The notes below the pieces were generated by a model, which made no database searches, had not been told where the DNA came from, and saw only the letters and a program-made list of their open reading frames with translations. The translations under genes and the position numbers were made by a program. A DNA stretch of 64,000 nt from UBA4582 sp038106185 (GTDB lineage Bacteria; Pseudomonadota; Gammaproteobacteria; Pseudomonadales; Azotimanducaceae): the NCBI GenBank assembly GCA_038106185.1, contig JAYODE010000009.1, forward strand, positions 25,826-89,825, given 5' to 3'. Below are positions 25,965 to 34,110 of the stretch, one piece after another; position 1 is the stretch's first letter; every line of letters begins with the position of its first letter.

Positions 25965-27368
25965 TTAAGAATAGGTGTGCTGCTGACCCTGCGGATCAGT
26001 CAAGGTCAGGCGGTTCCTGTCGGCATAAGCCGTATGGCCGATCTGCTGCGCAGCGATACCAAAGCTGCGGGCTATGTCGATGACTTCGCTGACTCGACTC
26101 GGTGGGACATAGATCTCCATGCGGTGCCCCATGTTAAAGACCTTATACATTTCCTGCCAGCTGGTGCCTGAGGCTTGCTGGATGGCCGCGAATAATGGCG
26201 GGGTTGGAAACAGGTTGTCTTTAACGAAATGCACCTGTCGGCCAAATTTCAGACATTTCGTCTGAGCGCCACCGGAACAATGAATCAGGCCTTTGATTTC
26301 GCCTCCTAGCTCCGCCAGCGCTTTGTAGACAACAGGCGCATAGCTGCGAGTCGGGCTGAGGATGGCTTCACCGACCAGCAGTGTGGACTCGGGTAATGGA
26401 TCTTCCAATCGATAAGGTCCGCAATAGGTGAGCGCTGAAGGCAGGTTGGGGTCGAAGGTCTCAGGGTATTTTTCTGCATAGTAGTGACACAACATATCGT
26501 GACGCGCACTGGTCAAGCCGTTGCTGCCCATGCCACTGTTGGGACGGGTTTCATAGGTCGCACAGCCCGTCGAGGACAGACCGATAATAGCCAAGTCGGG
26601 TGTGAAGGCGTTGCGTATCACATCGACTTTTTTCATGATGGCCACGGCGCAGGAATCCACGACCAGGGTGCCGGTCAAGTCGCCAACGTCAGCAGTTTCG
26701 CCACCGCCAGAGTAGATATTAACGCCGTGATCTCTGAGTTTGGCGAGAAACTCCTCGCTCCCTTCGATCAGCGCCGAAACCACCTCGCCCGGGCAATTCA
26801 GTGCATTTCGATTGATGGTGTTGGATATTAGAATGCGATTACTAACCCCGACACACAACAGGTCGTCAAGGTTCATGACGATGCTATCCTGAGCGATACC
26901 CTTGAAGACACTTGGGTCTCCGGTCTCCTTATATTGTAGGTAGCCGATGATCGACTTGGTGCCGGCACCATCGGCGTGAATCACATTACACTTCTCCGGA
27001 TCACCGCTCAAAAAATCTTCGGTGACCTTGCAAAAGGCGCCAGGTATCACGCCGGCGTCGAGATTGTCGACGACCTGATGGACCTCATTCTTGTCGGCAC
27101 TGACACCCCGTGACTGGTAGCGGCTTGCGGTCGCTTCACAAACCACAAAGCCCGACCGATCACGGGCACTGATGACGCCGCGAAACTCGAGTTGGCGAAA
27201 TGCCTTCGCGACCGTATTGGCCGCGATATCATTGTCAGCTGCGAGACCTCGAATGCTGGGCAGGCGGTCTCCGGGTTTGAGTTCTCCGGCATTAACGGCA
27301 AAATGTATTTGATCAACGATCTGTTGAAAAACAGGGATCGGCAGGGTGGTGTCAACGGTTAGCTTCAT
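25965..27368 (-). CDS. GntR winged-helix regulator fused to a PurM-type AIR synthase domain
   Basis: 467-residue two-domain protein. Residues 1-76 are a GntR/YtrA-like winged HTH (PIPVFQQIVDQIHFAVNAGE, KPGDRLPSIRGLAADND, ANTVAKAFRQLEFRGVI, SGFVV). Residues 83-467 are a full AIR synthase domain of a type I associate with Bacteroidetes: RGVSADKNEVHQVV, HADGAGTKS (131-139), QDSIVMNLDDLLCVG, GGETADVGD (222-230), GMGSNGLTSARHD, HCSGGAQTK, KVFNMGHRMEIYVP. PurM closes FGAM to AIR with ATP. The ATG at 27368 has AAGGACA upstream; the frame is open for 45 more codons, but those look non-coding. A 30-bp palindrome lies 81 bp upstream. The gene is divergent from hisHF. It may be a metabolite-sensing regulator, an enzyme that also regulates, or both. 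Confidence 0.88.
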   Translation of the reverse strand: MKLTVDTTLPIPVFQQIVDQIHFAVNAGELKPGDRLPSIRGLAADNDIAANTVAKAFRQLEFRGVISARDRSGFVVCEATASRYQSRGVSADKNEVHQVVDNLDAGVIPGAFCKVTEDFLSGDPEKCNVIHADGAGTKSIIGYLQYKETGDPSVFKGIAQDSIVMNLDDLLCVGVSNRILISNTINRNALNCPGEVVSALIEGSEEFLAKLRDHGVNIYSGGGETADVGDLTGTLVVDSCAVAIMKKVDVIRNAFTPDLAIIGLSSTGCATYETRPNSGMGSNGLTSARHDMLCHYYAEKYPETFDPNLPSALTYCGPYRLEDPLPESTLLVGEAILSPTRSYAPVVYKALAELGGEIKGLIHCSGGAQTKCLKFGRQVHFVKDNLFPTPPLFAAIQQASGTSWQEMYKVFNMGHRMEIYVPPSRVSEVIDIARSFGIAAQQIGHTAYADRNRLTLTDPQGQQHTYS

Positions 27369-27448
27369 GCTTGTCCTTGTGCGTGCCTGGTGGTTCAGGT
27401 CGTTTGTGAGCCCGATAGCGAACGCACAATAGGTGCTCGCGGCTCGTG

Positions 27449-27478
27449 CAATCTGTATTACCAAAATAATACAGATTG
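27449..27478. promoter_or_regulatory. 30-bp perfect palindrome, likely operator of the GntR-PurM protein
   Basis: CAATCTGTATTA and TAATACAGATTG flank a 6-bp centre (CCAAAA): a perfect 12-6-12 inverted repeat. It lies in the 223-bp gap between the divergent GntR-PurM and hisH genes. Dimeric GntR regulators bind such sites. The palindrome covers the spacer and -10 region of the best minus-strand promoter, which suits autorepression. It has no T-run and lies upstream of both genes, so a terminator is unlikely. Confidence 0.7.
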
Positions 27479-27482
27479 TCAG
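27455..27482 (-). promoter_or_regulatory. Candidate promoter of the GntR-PurM gene
   Basis: On the minus strand, CTGACA (-35, 27477-27482, five of six consensus bases) is followed after 16 bp by TAATAC (-10, 27455-27460). The whole spacer and -10 lie within the 30-bp palindrome. The leader would be about 80 nt. Confidence 0.4.
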
Positions 27483-27556
27483 CCTGAAATGATACTGACC
27501 CACAGGTAAAATCTAAGATCGTCGTTGCAGACTGAGAATTCTGTGGCGCTATCACC

Positions 27557-27562
27557 TATAAT
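27557..27562 (+). promoter_or_regulatory. -10 box candidate for hisHF
   Basis: A perfect TATAAT 30 bp before the hisH ATG. I found no good -35 at 16-18 bp, so an activator or an extended contact may be needed. Confidence 0.35.
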
Positions 27563-27591
27563 GCGCGCAGTTGATTATTGAGTGGTTAGGT

Positions 27592-28209
27592 ATGCTTGTC
27601 ATCGTCGATTATGACGCGGGGAATTTGCGAAGCGTGTTGCGAGCCTGTGAGAAAGTGGGCTTAGCGGCCAGCATCAGCGCCGATCCGCAAAAGATCATGA
27701 TGGCCGATCGATTGATCTTCCCTGGGGTCGGTTCTGCCGAGAGTGCCGTGGACACTTTGCAGGCTCGAGGCTTGGACCAGGCACTGAAGGCCTTTTATGC
27801 CGCCGGTAAACCCATATTGGGCATCTGCCTCGGAAGTCAGATTGTTCTGCAGAAGAGCGAAGAAGGACACCGCGACTGTCTTGGTCTCATTGAGGGTGTC
27901 GTTGAAAAGTTTGATTTAGTCGATAAGTCTTTGAAGGTACCCCATATCGGTTGGAATGAGGTCGAGATTGTGAAACCGCACCCGTTGCTCAAAAGAATTG
28001 AATCTGGTGATGAGTTCTATTTCGTGCATTCCTACTTCACCCGTCCGGCAAAGGCAGAGGACGTGTTTGGTATGACTGACTATGGCGGCCAATTTTGTTC
28101 TATGCTGGGGCATAAGAACTTGTTTGCGACGCAGTTCCATCTGGAGAAAAGTGGTAAGAAGGGACTTTCTATTCTTGCCGAGTTTGGCGTTTGGGATGGG
28201 TCTGTATAA
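27592..28209 (+). CDS. hisH: Imidazole glycerol phosphate synthase, glutamine amidotransferase subunit
   Basis: 205-residue class I glutamine amidotransferase that supplies ammonia to HisF. The nucleophile is Cys79 in GICLGSQ (M in most HisH is S here), and the His/Glu pair is in ATQFHLEKSG (P in most is L). The N-terminal VDYDAGNLRSV and the PHIGWNEV and YFVHSY segments are typical HisH. The ATG at 27592 gives the normal N-terminus; a TTG 21 bases upstream is possible but unlikely. hisF begins two bases after the stop. Neither hisB nor hisA is adjacent, unlike the usual gamma-proteobacterial hisBHAF order. Confidence 0.93.
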   Translation: MLVIVDYDAGNLRSVLRACEKVGLAASISADPQKIMMADRLIFPGVGSAESAVDTLQARGLDQALKAFYAAGKPILGICLGSQIVLQKSEEGHRDCLGLIEGVVEKFDLVDKSLKVPHIGWNEVEIVKPHPLLKRIESGDEFYFVHSYFTRPAKAEDVFGMTDYGGQFCSMLGHKNLFATQFHLEKSGKKGLSILAEFGVWDGSV

Positions 28210-28211
28210 CT

Positions 28212-28994
28212 ATGTTAAGTAAACGCATCATAGCCTGCCTAGATGTTCGCGAGGGGCAGCTCGCCAAAAGCGTGAAGTTCGTCGATACTCGGGATATCGG
28301 TGATCCTGTCGCAAAGGCCAAAGAATATTATGAAGACGGGCTTGATGAGTTGGTCTTCTATGATATCACCGCTTCCAGTGAAAAACGTGACATCATGCTG
28401 AATGTCGTGGAGGCGGTGGCAGAACAGGTGTATATCCCGTTTTCAGTTGGTGGTGGAATTCGAACGGTCAACGACGCTAACAAGTTGCTGTGGGCTGGCG
28501 CTGAAAAAATTAACGTCAACTCTGCCGCGGTGCTTAGACCTGAACTCATCAGCGAATGTGCCTATGCAATCGGCAACCAAAATGTCGTTCTATCGATGGA
28601 TATCAAGCAGGTCGAGGTCAGTACCGCTATACCCAGCGGCTATGAAGTCGTGATCAATGGCGGTCGCACGCCAACGGGCCTGGATGCTTTGGCATGGGCT
28701 CTGCGAGGAGAGTCGCTGGGTGCGGGAGAGCTGGTGGTGAACTCAATTGACGCCGATGGTACCAAGACGGGTTATGAGATCAAGCTGACTCGAATGATTG
28801 CTGAGGCAGTCACAGTGCCGGTCATAGCATCTGGTGGTGCCGGCAAGCCTGAGCATCTGCTGGCAGTCCTGACAGAAGGGAAAGCGGATGCGGCCCTGGT
28901 GGCTTCCATGCTGCATTTCGGTGAGTACACGGTGAGTGGGCTCAAGCGCTGGCTTCATGAGCAGGGTGTTAAAGTACGGTTGAAATACGAGTGA
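28212..28994 (+). CDS. hisF: Imidazole glycerol phosphate synthase, cyclase subunit
   Basis: 260-residue TIM barrel that converts PRFAR and ammonia to IGP and AICAR, linking histidine synthesis to the purine pathway. The catalytic aspartates are present: Asp11 (ACLDVREG) and Asp130 (LSMDIKQ). Also seen are FSVGGGIRTV, GGRTPTGLDAL and ASGGAGKPEHLL. The sequence is divergent in places from Pseudomonas HisF as I recall it (AEKINVNSAAV where ADKVSINTAAV is usual), so it may be a second or transferred copy. It starts two bases after hisH. Confidence 0.93.
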   Translation: MLSKRIIACLDVREGQLAKSVKFVDTRDIGDPVAKAKEYYEDGLDELVFYDITASSEKRDIMLNVVEAVAEQVYIPFSVGGGIRTVNDANKLLWAGAEKINVNSAAVLRPELISECAYAIGNQNVVLSMDIKQVEVSTAIPSGYEVVINGGRTPTGLDALAWALRGESLGAGELVVNSIDADGTKTGYEIKLTRMIAEAVTVPVIASGGAGKPEHLLAVLTEGKADAALVASMLHFGEYTVSGLKRWLHEQGVKVRLKYE

Positions 28995-29013
28995 AGAGCG
29001 AGGGCTGTATCCC

Positions 29014-29220
29014 ATGAGCGATCAGGTTTATACGACCTTGGAAATGAAGTTGGCTTTTCAGGAGGATGTCATCCAAAAGCTGGACGACGCATTGATCAGT
29101 CAACAACAGCAGATCTTGGCCTTGCAACGTCAGGTGCAATTACTCGGTAATGAATTGCGTACGCTTGATAATCGATCCCTTGGCGACGCCCTGCCAGAGC
29201 CACCGCCACCCCACTATTAA
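29014..29220 (+). CDS. slyX: SlyX family protein
   Basis: 68-residue small coiled-coil protein (LEMKLAFQEDVIQKLDDALISQQQQILALQRQVQLL) with the proline-rich end PEPPPPHY that typifies SlyX. Function is unknown. It begins 19 bp after hisF and may share its transcript. Confidence 0.88.
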   Translation: MSDQVYTTLEMKLAFQEDVIQKLDDALISQQQQILALQRQVQLLGNELRTLDNRSLGDALPEPPPPHY

Positions 29221-29302
29221 TGCTTCCTATCACTCAGGGCAACTGCGCATTCGGCGCCTGATCCCTGTAGAAATGAATAATGTTACCTAACCGGAGACGA
29301 AC

Positions 29303-30283
29303 ATGAAGGCAGTGACCGTGAATGCAGATCAGTCAATGAGCTGGTCTGACGTTGAGCAACCGAAGCCAGGTATGGGTGAGGTGTTGATTCGTGTTCATGC
29401 TACGGCCATCAATCGCGCCGATCTGATGCAGCGTCGTGGTTTTTACCCTCCCCCTGCGGGTGCGAGTCCCATCATGGGTCTTGAATGTGCTGGCGAGATT
29501 GCTGCCATGGGCAGTGGCGTTGAACGTTGGCAAATCGGTGATCGTGTCTGCGCCTTGTTGAGTGGTGGTGGTTACGGCGAATACGCAGTAGCACCCATGG
29601 GTAGCGTTCTACCGATACCGGCGGGTTTGACCTATGTTCAGGCCGCGGCGTTACCGGAGGTATTTGCGACCGCGTGGCTTAATCTGTTTATGGAAGCTGG
29701 CCTCAAGCCTGGCGAAAAGGTGGTGCTTCATGCTGGCGCAAGTGGAGTCGGGACCGCTGGTATTCAACTCTGTAAGAGCTTTTCTAATCCCTGTTTTGTC
29801 ACCGCCGGTACTGATGAGAAAATCGCCGCGTGCGTGGCCTTGGGTGCCACGGCAGGTAGTAATCGCAGTCAAGGCTCTTTTCTTGAAGCCGCCTCCTCGT
29901 TTGCCGGTGCAACTGGGGTCGATGTGATCCTGGATCCCGTCGGTGGTGCCTACCTGGCCGACAACCTCAAGCTTTTGGGTATGAGTGGCCGCTTGGTGTT
30001 GATTGGCTTGATGGGCGGTAGTAAAGCCGAAATCGAGCTTGCGTTACTGATGATGAAACGCCTGAGAGTGATTGGTTCAACATTGCGAGCGCGACCCATT
30101 GCCGAGAAGGCCCAAGTGATGGCTCAGCTTGAAGCGCAAGTTTGGCCAAAAATTGCCACGGGAGAAATTCAGGCAATCATCGACAGCGTCTATGACATCA
30201 GGGATATCAGCAAGGCGCATGACCATGTTGCCTCTGACACAACGTTGGGTAAAGTCGTGCTGTCTGTGATCCCTGCCGAGTAA
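29303..30283 (+). CDS. NAD(P)H quinone oxidoreductase, PIG3/zinc-type MDR family
   Basis: 326-residue medium-chain reductase without structural zinc cysteines. The N-terminus is the PIG3-like MKAVTVN...PKPGMGEVLIRVHATAINRADLMQRRGFYPPP. The Rossmann motif HAGASGVGTAGIQL lies near residue 145, followed by DVILDPVGGAYL. NADPH-dependent reduction of quinones or enones is expected. GGAGACG precedes the ATG. A repeat-filled spacer follows. Confidence 0.92.
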   Translation: MKAVTVNADQSMSWSDVEQPKPGMGEVLIRVHATAINRADLMQRRGFYPPPAGASPIMGLECAGEIAAMGSGVERWQIGDRVCALLSGGGYGEYAVAPMGSVLPIPAGLTYVQAAALPEVFATAWLNLFMEAGLKPGEKVVLHAGASGVGTAGIQLCKSFSNPCFVTAGTDEKIAACVALGATAGSNRSQGSFLEAASSFAGATGVDVILDPVGGAYLADNLKLLGMSGRLVLIGLMGGSKAEIELALLMMKRLRVIGSTLRARPIAEKAQVMAQLEAQVWPKIATGEIQAIIDSVYDIRDISKAHDHVASDTTLGKVVLSVIPAE

Positions 30284-30328
30284 GTGCCGAGGACTTGGCT
30301 GCGAAGAGTCTTGGTAAATGTCTGACGG

Positions 30329-30392
30329 CTCATAAACCACAGCTTATAAACTTATAAACCACAGCTTATAAACCACGGCTTATAAACGACAG
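30329..30392. repeat. 14-bp tandem repeat array
   Basis: Four imperfect copies of CTTATAAACCACAG plus one truncated 8-bp copy, directly after the quinone reductase. It is non-coding; no common unit with the other arrays in the window. Confidence 0.85.
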
Positions 30393-30457
30393 CTCAGAAG
30401 CCAGTGCCGAAAACTAGCCTCTAAAACAAGCGTCTAAAACTAGATTCGAAAGTCTTG

Positions 30458-30531
30458 CTTATCAAAAGCGTTGTTTGGAAAAAGTTTATCAAAAGCGCTG
30501 TTTGGCAAAAGCTTATTAAAAGCGCCGCTGG
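30458..30531. repeat. 27-bp tandem repeat, about 2.7 copies
   Basis: Units start at 30458, 30485 and 30512. Each begins CTTATCAAAAGCG or a close variant. The third, shortened copy runs into the left arm of the csp terminator, so the repeat has probably grown out of terminator sequence. Confidence 0.8.
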
Positions 30532-30558
30532 ATCAGAGGTACATTGATCCAGCGGCGC
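30510..30558 (-). terminator. Rho-independent terminator of the cold-shock gene
   Basis: A perfect 14-bp stem (30522-30535 with 30545-30558; arm GCGCCGCTGGATCA) and a 9-nt loop. On the minus strand it is followed by TTTTAATAAGCTTTT. It lies 60 bp after the csp stop. It may also block read-through on the plus strand, but there is no plus-strand T-run. Confidence 0.8.
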
Positions 30559-30617
30559 CATTTAGTTGAAAAGCTGTCTTGAGTAGAGGTAACCGCTCGC
30601 TTGCAAGGGGTTGCGTC

Positions 30618-30827
30618 CTACCCTTCAGCAACATCCTCCGCCTGATACCCTTTGTCTGTTTCAGTGATATTGAATTCTACCTGGGCACCCTGCTTAAGGG
30701 TTCTGTAGCCGTCCCCTCTGATCGACCTGAAGTGAACGAAAACATCCTCACCCTCGGGTCGTTCGATGAATCCAAAACCTTTTGCATCGTTAAACCACTT
30801 GACTGTTCCTGACTGCCTGTTTGACAT
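30618..30827 (-). CDS. Cold-shock domain protein, CspA family
   Basis: 69-residue single cold-shock domain. RNP1 KGFGFIE and RNP2 VFVHF are intact within SGTVKWFNDAKGFGFIERPEGEDVFVHF. It binds single-stranded RNA/DNA and opens RNA structure at low temperature or in stationary phase. The start at 30827 has GGGAG upstream; the frame is open 37 codons farther up, but that would add a non-homologous N-terminus. The long A/T-rich upstream stretch (about 30828-31040) could be a structured leader, as in cspA mRNAs, but no cold box was confirmed. Confidence 0.93.
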   Translation of the reverse strand: MSNRQSGTVKWFNDAKGFGFIERPEGEDVFVHFRSIRGDGYRTLKQGAQVEFNITETDKGYQAEDVAEG

Positions 30828-31179
30828 CTGTTGCTCCCTATACTTGCTGTCTATCGTATTTCTCGCGCCTTCCTGGTTTGAGAATTTTGCACAAAGCCGA
30901 ATCAACTTCGCAGAATTATGAGTAGCCGTCCAAAACAATTAGGTACAAAATTTGATAGGAAAATATCTAAGCCGGCAATATCAAAAAACAGGATTGCTGT
31001 CATAGTCTTGGCGGTCAAAAATCTGCGCTGGCTTTTTGTTTCTCATGGCGCCTTGTCAGACGCTTGTGTTCGCAGCGGGTGTAAAAATGAAAGCGTCTGT
31101 TCTGTGCCAGGCGGCTCCCATCAGAGAGGGGAGTCGCGCTCTAGCGTCAAGTTTAAAACGGGGTGTGGCAGTGCCAGCC

Positions 31180-33951
31180 TCATAGGCTGGCGATGCGGTC
31201 TCTTTGTTCCTGTAGCTGGGCGATAGCATGCCCCAGGTCCTGAACCTTGTCCTTCTCTTTCTGAACAACTTCTACCGGCGCTCTATCGACGAAGCTGGGG
31301 TTGTTAATCTTGCTCTCAGCTCGCTCAACTTCGGTTTTCTTGCGAACAATTTCCTTATCGAGGCGAGCAAGCTCAGCATCTTTATCGATCAAACCGCTCA
31401 TGGGCACCAAGAGCTGCATCTCTCCCACCAGCTGGGTGGCGGAAACTGGAATCGGATCGCCAGGATTGAGCCACGCCAATCGTTCTGGCCTGATCAGAAA
31501 AGTCAGGAGCGGGCGGTAGGCGTCAAGCCGACGCTGGTCTTGTTCACTGCCATTGGCGAAAAGAACTGGAATTGGTCGCGCGTAGGAGATATCCATCTCG
31601 CCACGAATATTTCGTGTGCCAGCCACTATCGCTTTTATCCAGACGATATCTGCCTCAGCTTCACGGTCATAGGCGTTCGCATTGGCTTCTGGAAAGGCCT
31701 CAAGCATGATGGTCTCGCCAGAGCCACGAATAGACGCAGGTATCTGTTGCCAGATTTCCTCAGTCATGAAGGGTATAAAAGGATGTGCCAGGCGTAGCGT
31801 CTGTTCGAGTATGCTTAACAGGGTGTGTCGTGCGCCCCGTTGCAGTTCTGGGCTGACATCCGTCGCCATTAATAGCGGCTTAGTCAATTCCAAGTACCAG
31901 TCGCAGAACTCATCCCAGACAAATTCATAAATCGCTTTGGCCGCAAGATCAAAGCGATAGGTTTCCATGGCCAGATTGACCGCCGCTGCCGTGTCCTGGA
32001 AAGCGGAGATGATCCATCGATCAATCACGCTTAGCGCCAACGTACCAGTGATTGACTGATCCTGGGTGTTCATAAAGACAAAATTGGCAGCGTTCCATAA
32101 CTTGTTGCAGAAATTGCGATAGCCCTCAACTCGGTTCATATCGAATCGTACGGTTCTTGCTGATGATGCGATCGAGTAGAAGGTGAAGCGCAACGGATCC
32201 GTTCCATAGGCTTTGATGCCTTCGGGAAACTCTTTTCGAGTGGCCTTTTCAATGCGCTGCGCCATCTTGGGTTGCAGCAGGTTAGCGGTTCTTTTCTTCA
32301 CCAGGTCGTCGAGACTGATGCCGTCGACAATATCCAGTGGGTCAAGGCCGTTACCCTTTGACTTGGACATTTTCTGTCCGTCTGCGTCGGTCACCAGGCC
32401 GTGAATATAGACTTGATGAAAGGGCACCTGGTCCATGAACTTGAGGCTCATCATGATCATTCTGGAAACCCAAAAGGTAATGATGTCGTGACCGGTGACC
32501 ATCAGGTCTGTGGAGTGAAAAGTTTTCAGGTCGTCCGTGTTATCGGGCCAGCCCAGCGTCGAGAAGGTCCAGAGCGCGGATGAGAACCAGGTGTCCAGAA
32601 CATCTTCGTCCTGAGTTAAAGGCAGGTCTGCGGAAAGCCCATGGTGACTCCGCACCTCGGCTTCTGACCGACCGACGTAGACTTGGCCTGCGGGGTCGTA
32701 CCAGGCCGGTATTCGATGCCCCCACCATTGCTGACGGCTAACGCACCAGTCCTGAATATTTCGCATCCAGGCATAGTAAGTATTCTCGGTGTTCTGTGGA
32801 ATGAACTTGATGGCCCCATTTTCGACGGCCTGGATGGCGGGGTCTGCCAGAGGTTGAATCCTGACATACCACTGGTCGCTCAGATATGGCTCTATTACGA
32901 CCCCAGATTTTTCGCCGCGGGGTACTGCCATTTTGTGATCTTCAATCTTTTCCACCAGTCCCAGTGCTTCAAGCTCGGCGATAACCAGCGTTCGAGCGGC
33001 GTAACGATCAAGCCCCTGAAAGCGTTCTGGCACACTGGTGTTGAGGGTGGCGTCGTCGTTGAGAATATTGATGATGGGCAGATCGTGGCGTTTACCGACA
33101 TCATAGTCATTGAAGTCATGCGCTGGGGTGATCTTGACGCACCCGGTGCCAAACTCGCGATCCACATAAAAATCAGCAATGATAGGAATGCGGCGTTGGG
33201 TTAAAGGTAGCGCTATTTCACGCCCAACCAGATGCTTGTAGCGCTCATCATCGGGATGTACCGCGACCGCAGAGTCGCCCAGCAACGTCTCAGGGCGAGT
33301 CGTCGCGATCACCAAATAGTGCTCTGGATCTGCTGCACCATCAGCCTCGGTCAGAGGGTAACGCAGGTGCCAGATATGCCCCAGCTCTTCTGCTGATTCG
33401 ACTTCAAGATCAGATATCGAGGTCTTTAGTACGGGATCCCAGTTCACCAGACGTTTGCCGCGATAAATCAAGCCATCCTCATAAAGTCTGACAAAAACCT
33501 CCAAAACCGCTTTCGACAGTCCCTCGTCCAGGGTGAAGCGCTCGGTTTTCCAATTCAGTGACGCGCCTAAACGTCGAAGCTGTTGAGAGATTTTTCCACC
33601 GGATTCTGCCTTCCACTCCCAGACCTTCTCCAGAAACTTTTCTCTACCTAAATCTGATGGCCTGATACCCTGGGCGGCAAGTTGTTCCGTGACCAATAGC
33701 TGCGTGGCGATACCCGCATGATCTGTGCCCATCTGCCAGAGCGTCTTGTCACCCTTCATGCGATGGTAGCGAATGATCGAGTCCACCAGGCTGTGCTGAA
33801 ACGCATGCCCCATATGTAGAGTGCCGGTCACATTCGGCGGCGGGATCATGATTGCAAAGGGTTTGCCGTCACCTTGCGGAGCAAAGTAGTCGTTGGTTTC
33901 CCAGCGCTGATACCAGCTTTGCTCTATATCTTGCGGTTGGTATTTATTCAT
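31180..33951 (-). CDS. valS: Valyl-tRNA synthetase
   Basis: 923-residue class I aminoacyl-tRNA synthetase of normal length. The HIGH motif appears as PPNVTGTLHMGHAF near residue 40, the CP1 editing domain at about 190-340 contains TTRPETLLGDSAVAVHP, and KMSKSKGNGLDP appears near 530. The C-terminal coiled-coil arm (LARLDKEIVRKKTEVERAE) is present. The pepA-holC-valS order is standard in gammaproteobacteria, but here an extra acidic-repeat gene lies between holC and valS. A short hairpin (31173-31191) overlaps the stop. Confidence 0.97.
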   Translation of the reverse strand: MNKYQPQDIEQSWYQRWETNDYFAPQGDGKPFAIMIPPPNVTGTLHMGHAFQHSLVDSIIRYHRMKGDKTLWQMGTDHAGIATQLLVTEQLAAQGIRPSDLGREKFLEKVWEWKAESGGKISQQLRRLGASLNWKTERFTLDEGLSKAVLEVFVRLYEDGLIYRGKRLVNWDPVLKTSISDLEVESAEELGHIWHLRYPLTEADGAADPEHYLVIATTRPETLLGDSAVAVHPDDERYKHLVGREIALPLTQRRIPIIADFYVDREFGTGCVKITPAHDFNDYDVGKRHDLPIINILNDDATLNTSVPERFQGLDRYAARTLVIAELEALGLVEKIEDHKMAVPRGEKSGVVIEPYLSDQWYVRIQPLADPAIQAVENGAIKFIPQNTENTYYAWMRNIQDWCVSRQQWWGHRIPAWYDPAGQVYVGRSEAEVRSHHGLSADLPLTQDEDVLDTWFSSALWTFSTLGWPDNTDDLKTFHSTDLMVTGHDIITFWVSRMIMMSLKFMDQVPFHQVYIHGLVTDADGQKMSKSKGNGLDPLDIVDGISLDDLVKKRTANLLQPKMAQRIEKATRKEFPEGIKAYGTDPLRFTFYSIASSARTVRFDMNRVEGYRNFCNKLWNAANFVFMNTQDQSITGTLALSVIDRWIISAFQDTAAAVNLAMETYRFDLAAKAIYEFVWDEFCDWYLELTKPLLMATDVSPELQRGARHTLLSILEQTLRLAHPFIPFMTEEIWQQIPASIRGSGETIMLEAFPEANANAYDREAEADIVWIKAIVAGTRNIRGEMDISYARPIPVLFANGSEQDQRRLDAYRPLLTFLIRPERLAWLNPGDPIPVSATQLVGEMQLLVPMSGLIDKDAELARLDKEIVRKKTEVERAESKINNPSFVDRAPVEVVQKEKDKVQDLGHAIAQLQEQRDRIASL

Positions 33952-34110
33952 CGAGTTAACATCATCTTGGGCCCTAAGAGTGGGCGAAATTTGAAAAAGT
34001 CTAGAGTATACACGCGAGGCCGCCGAATGGCGTCAGCATGGGTGGAAAATTACGGAGCCTTTTCTACAGTTTTGATGCTCGGCTTCCAGTCAGTCACTGA
34101 ATCCATATTC

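Noticed and set aside
30329..30531. CRISPR array
   Set aside because: The repeats are contiguous, short and imperfect, with no spacers of even length and no cas genes.
31173..31191. valS terminator
   Set aside because: The 8-bp hairpin overlaps the valS stop and is not followed by a T-run on the minus strand.
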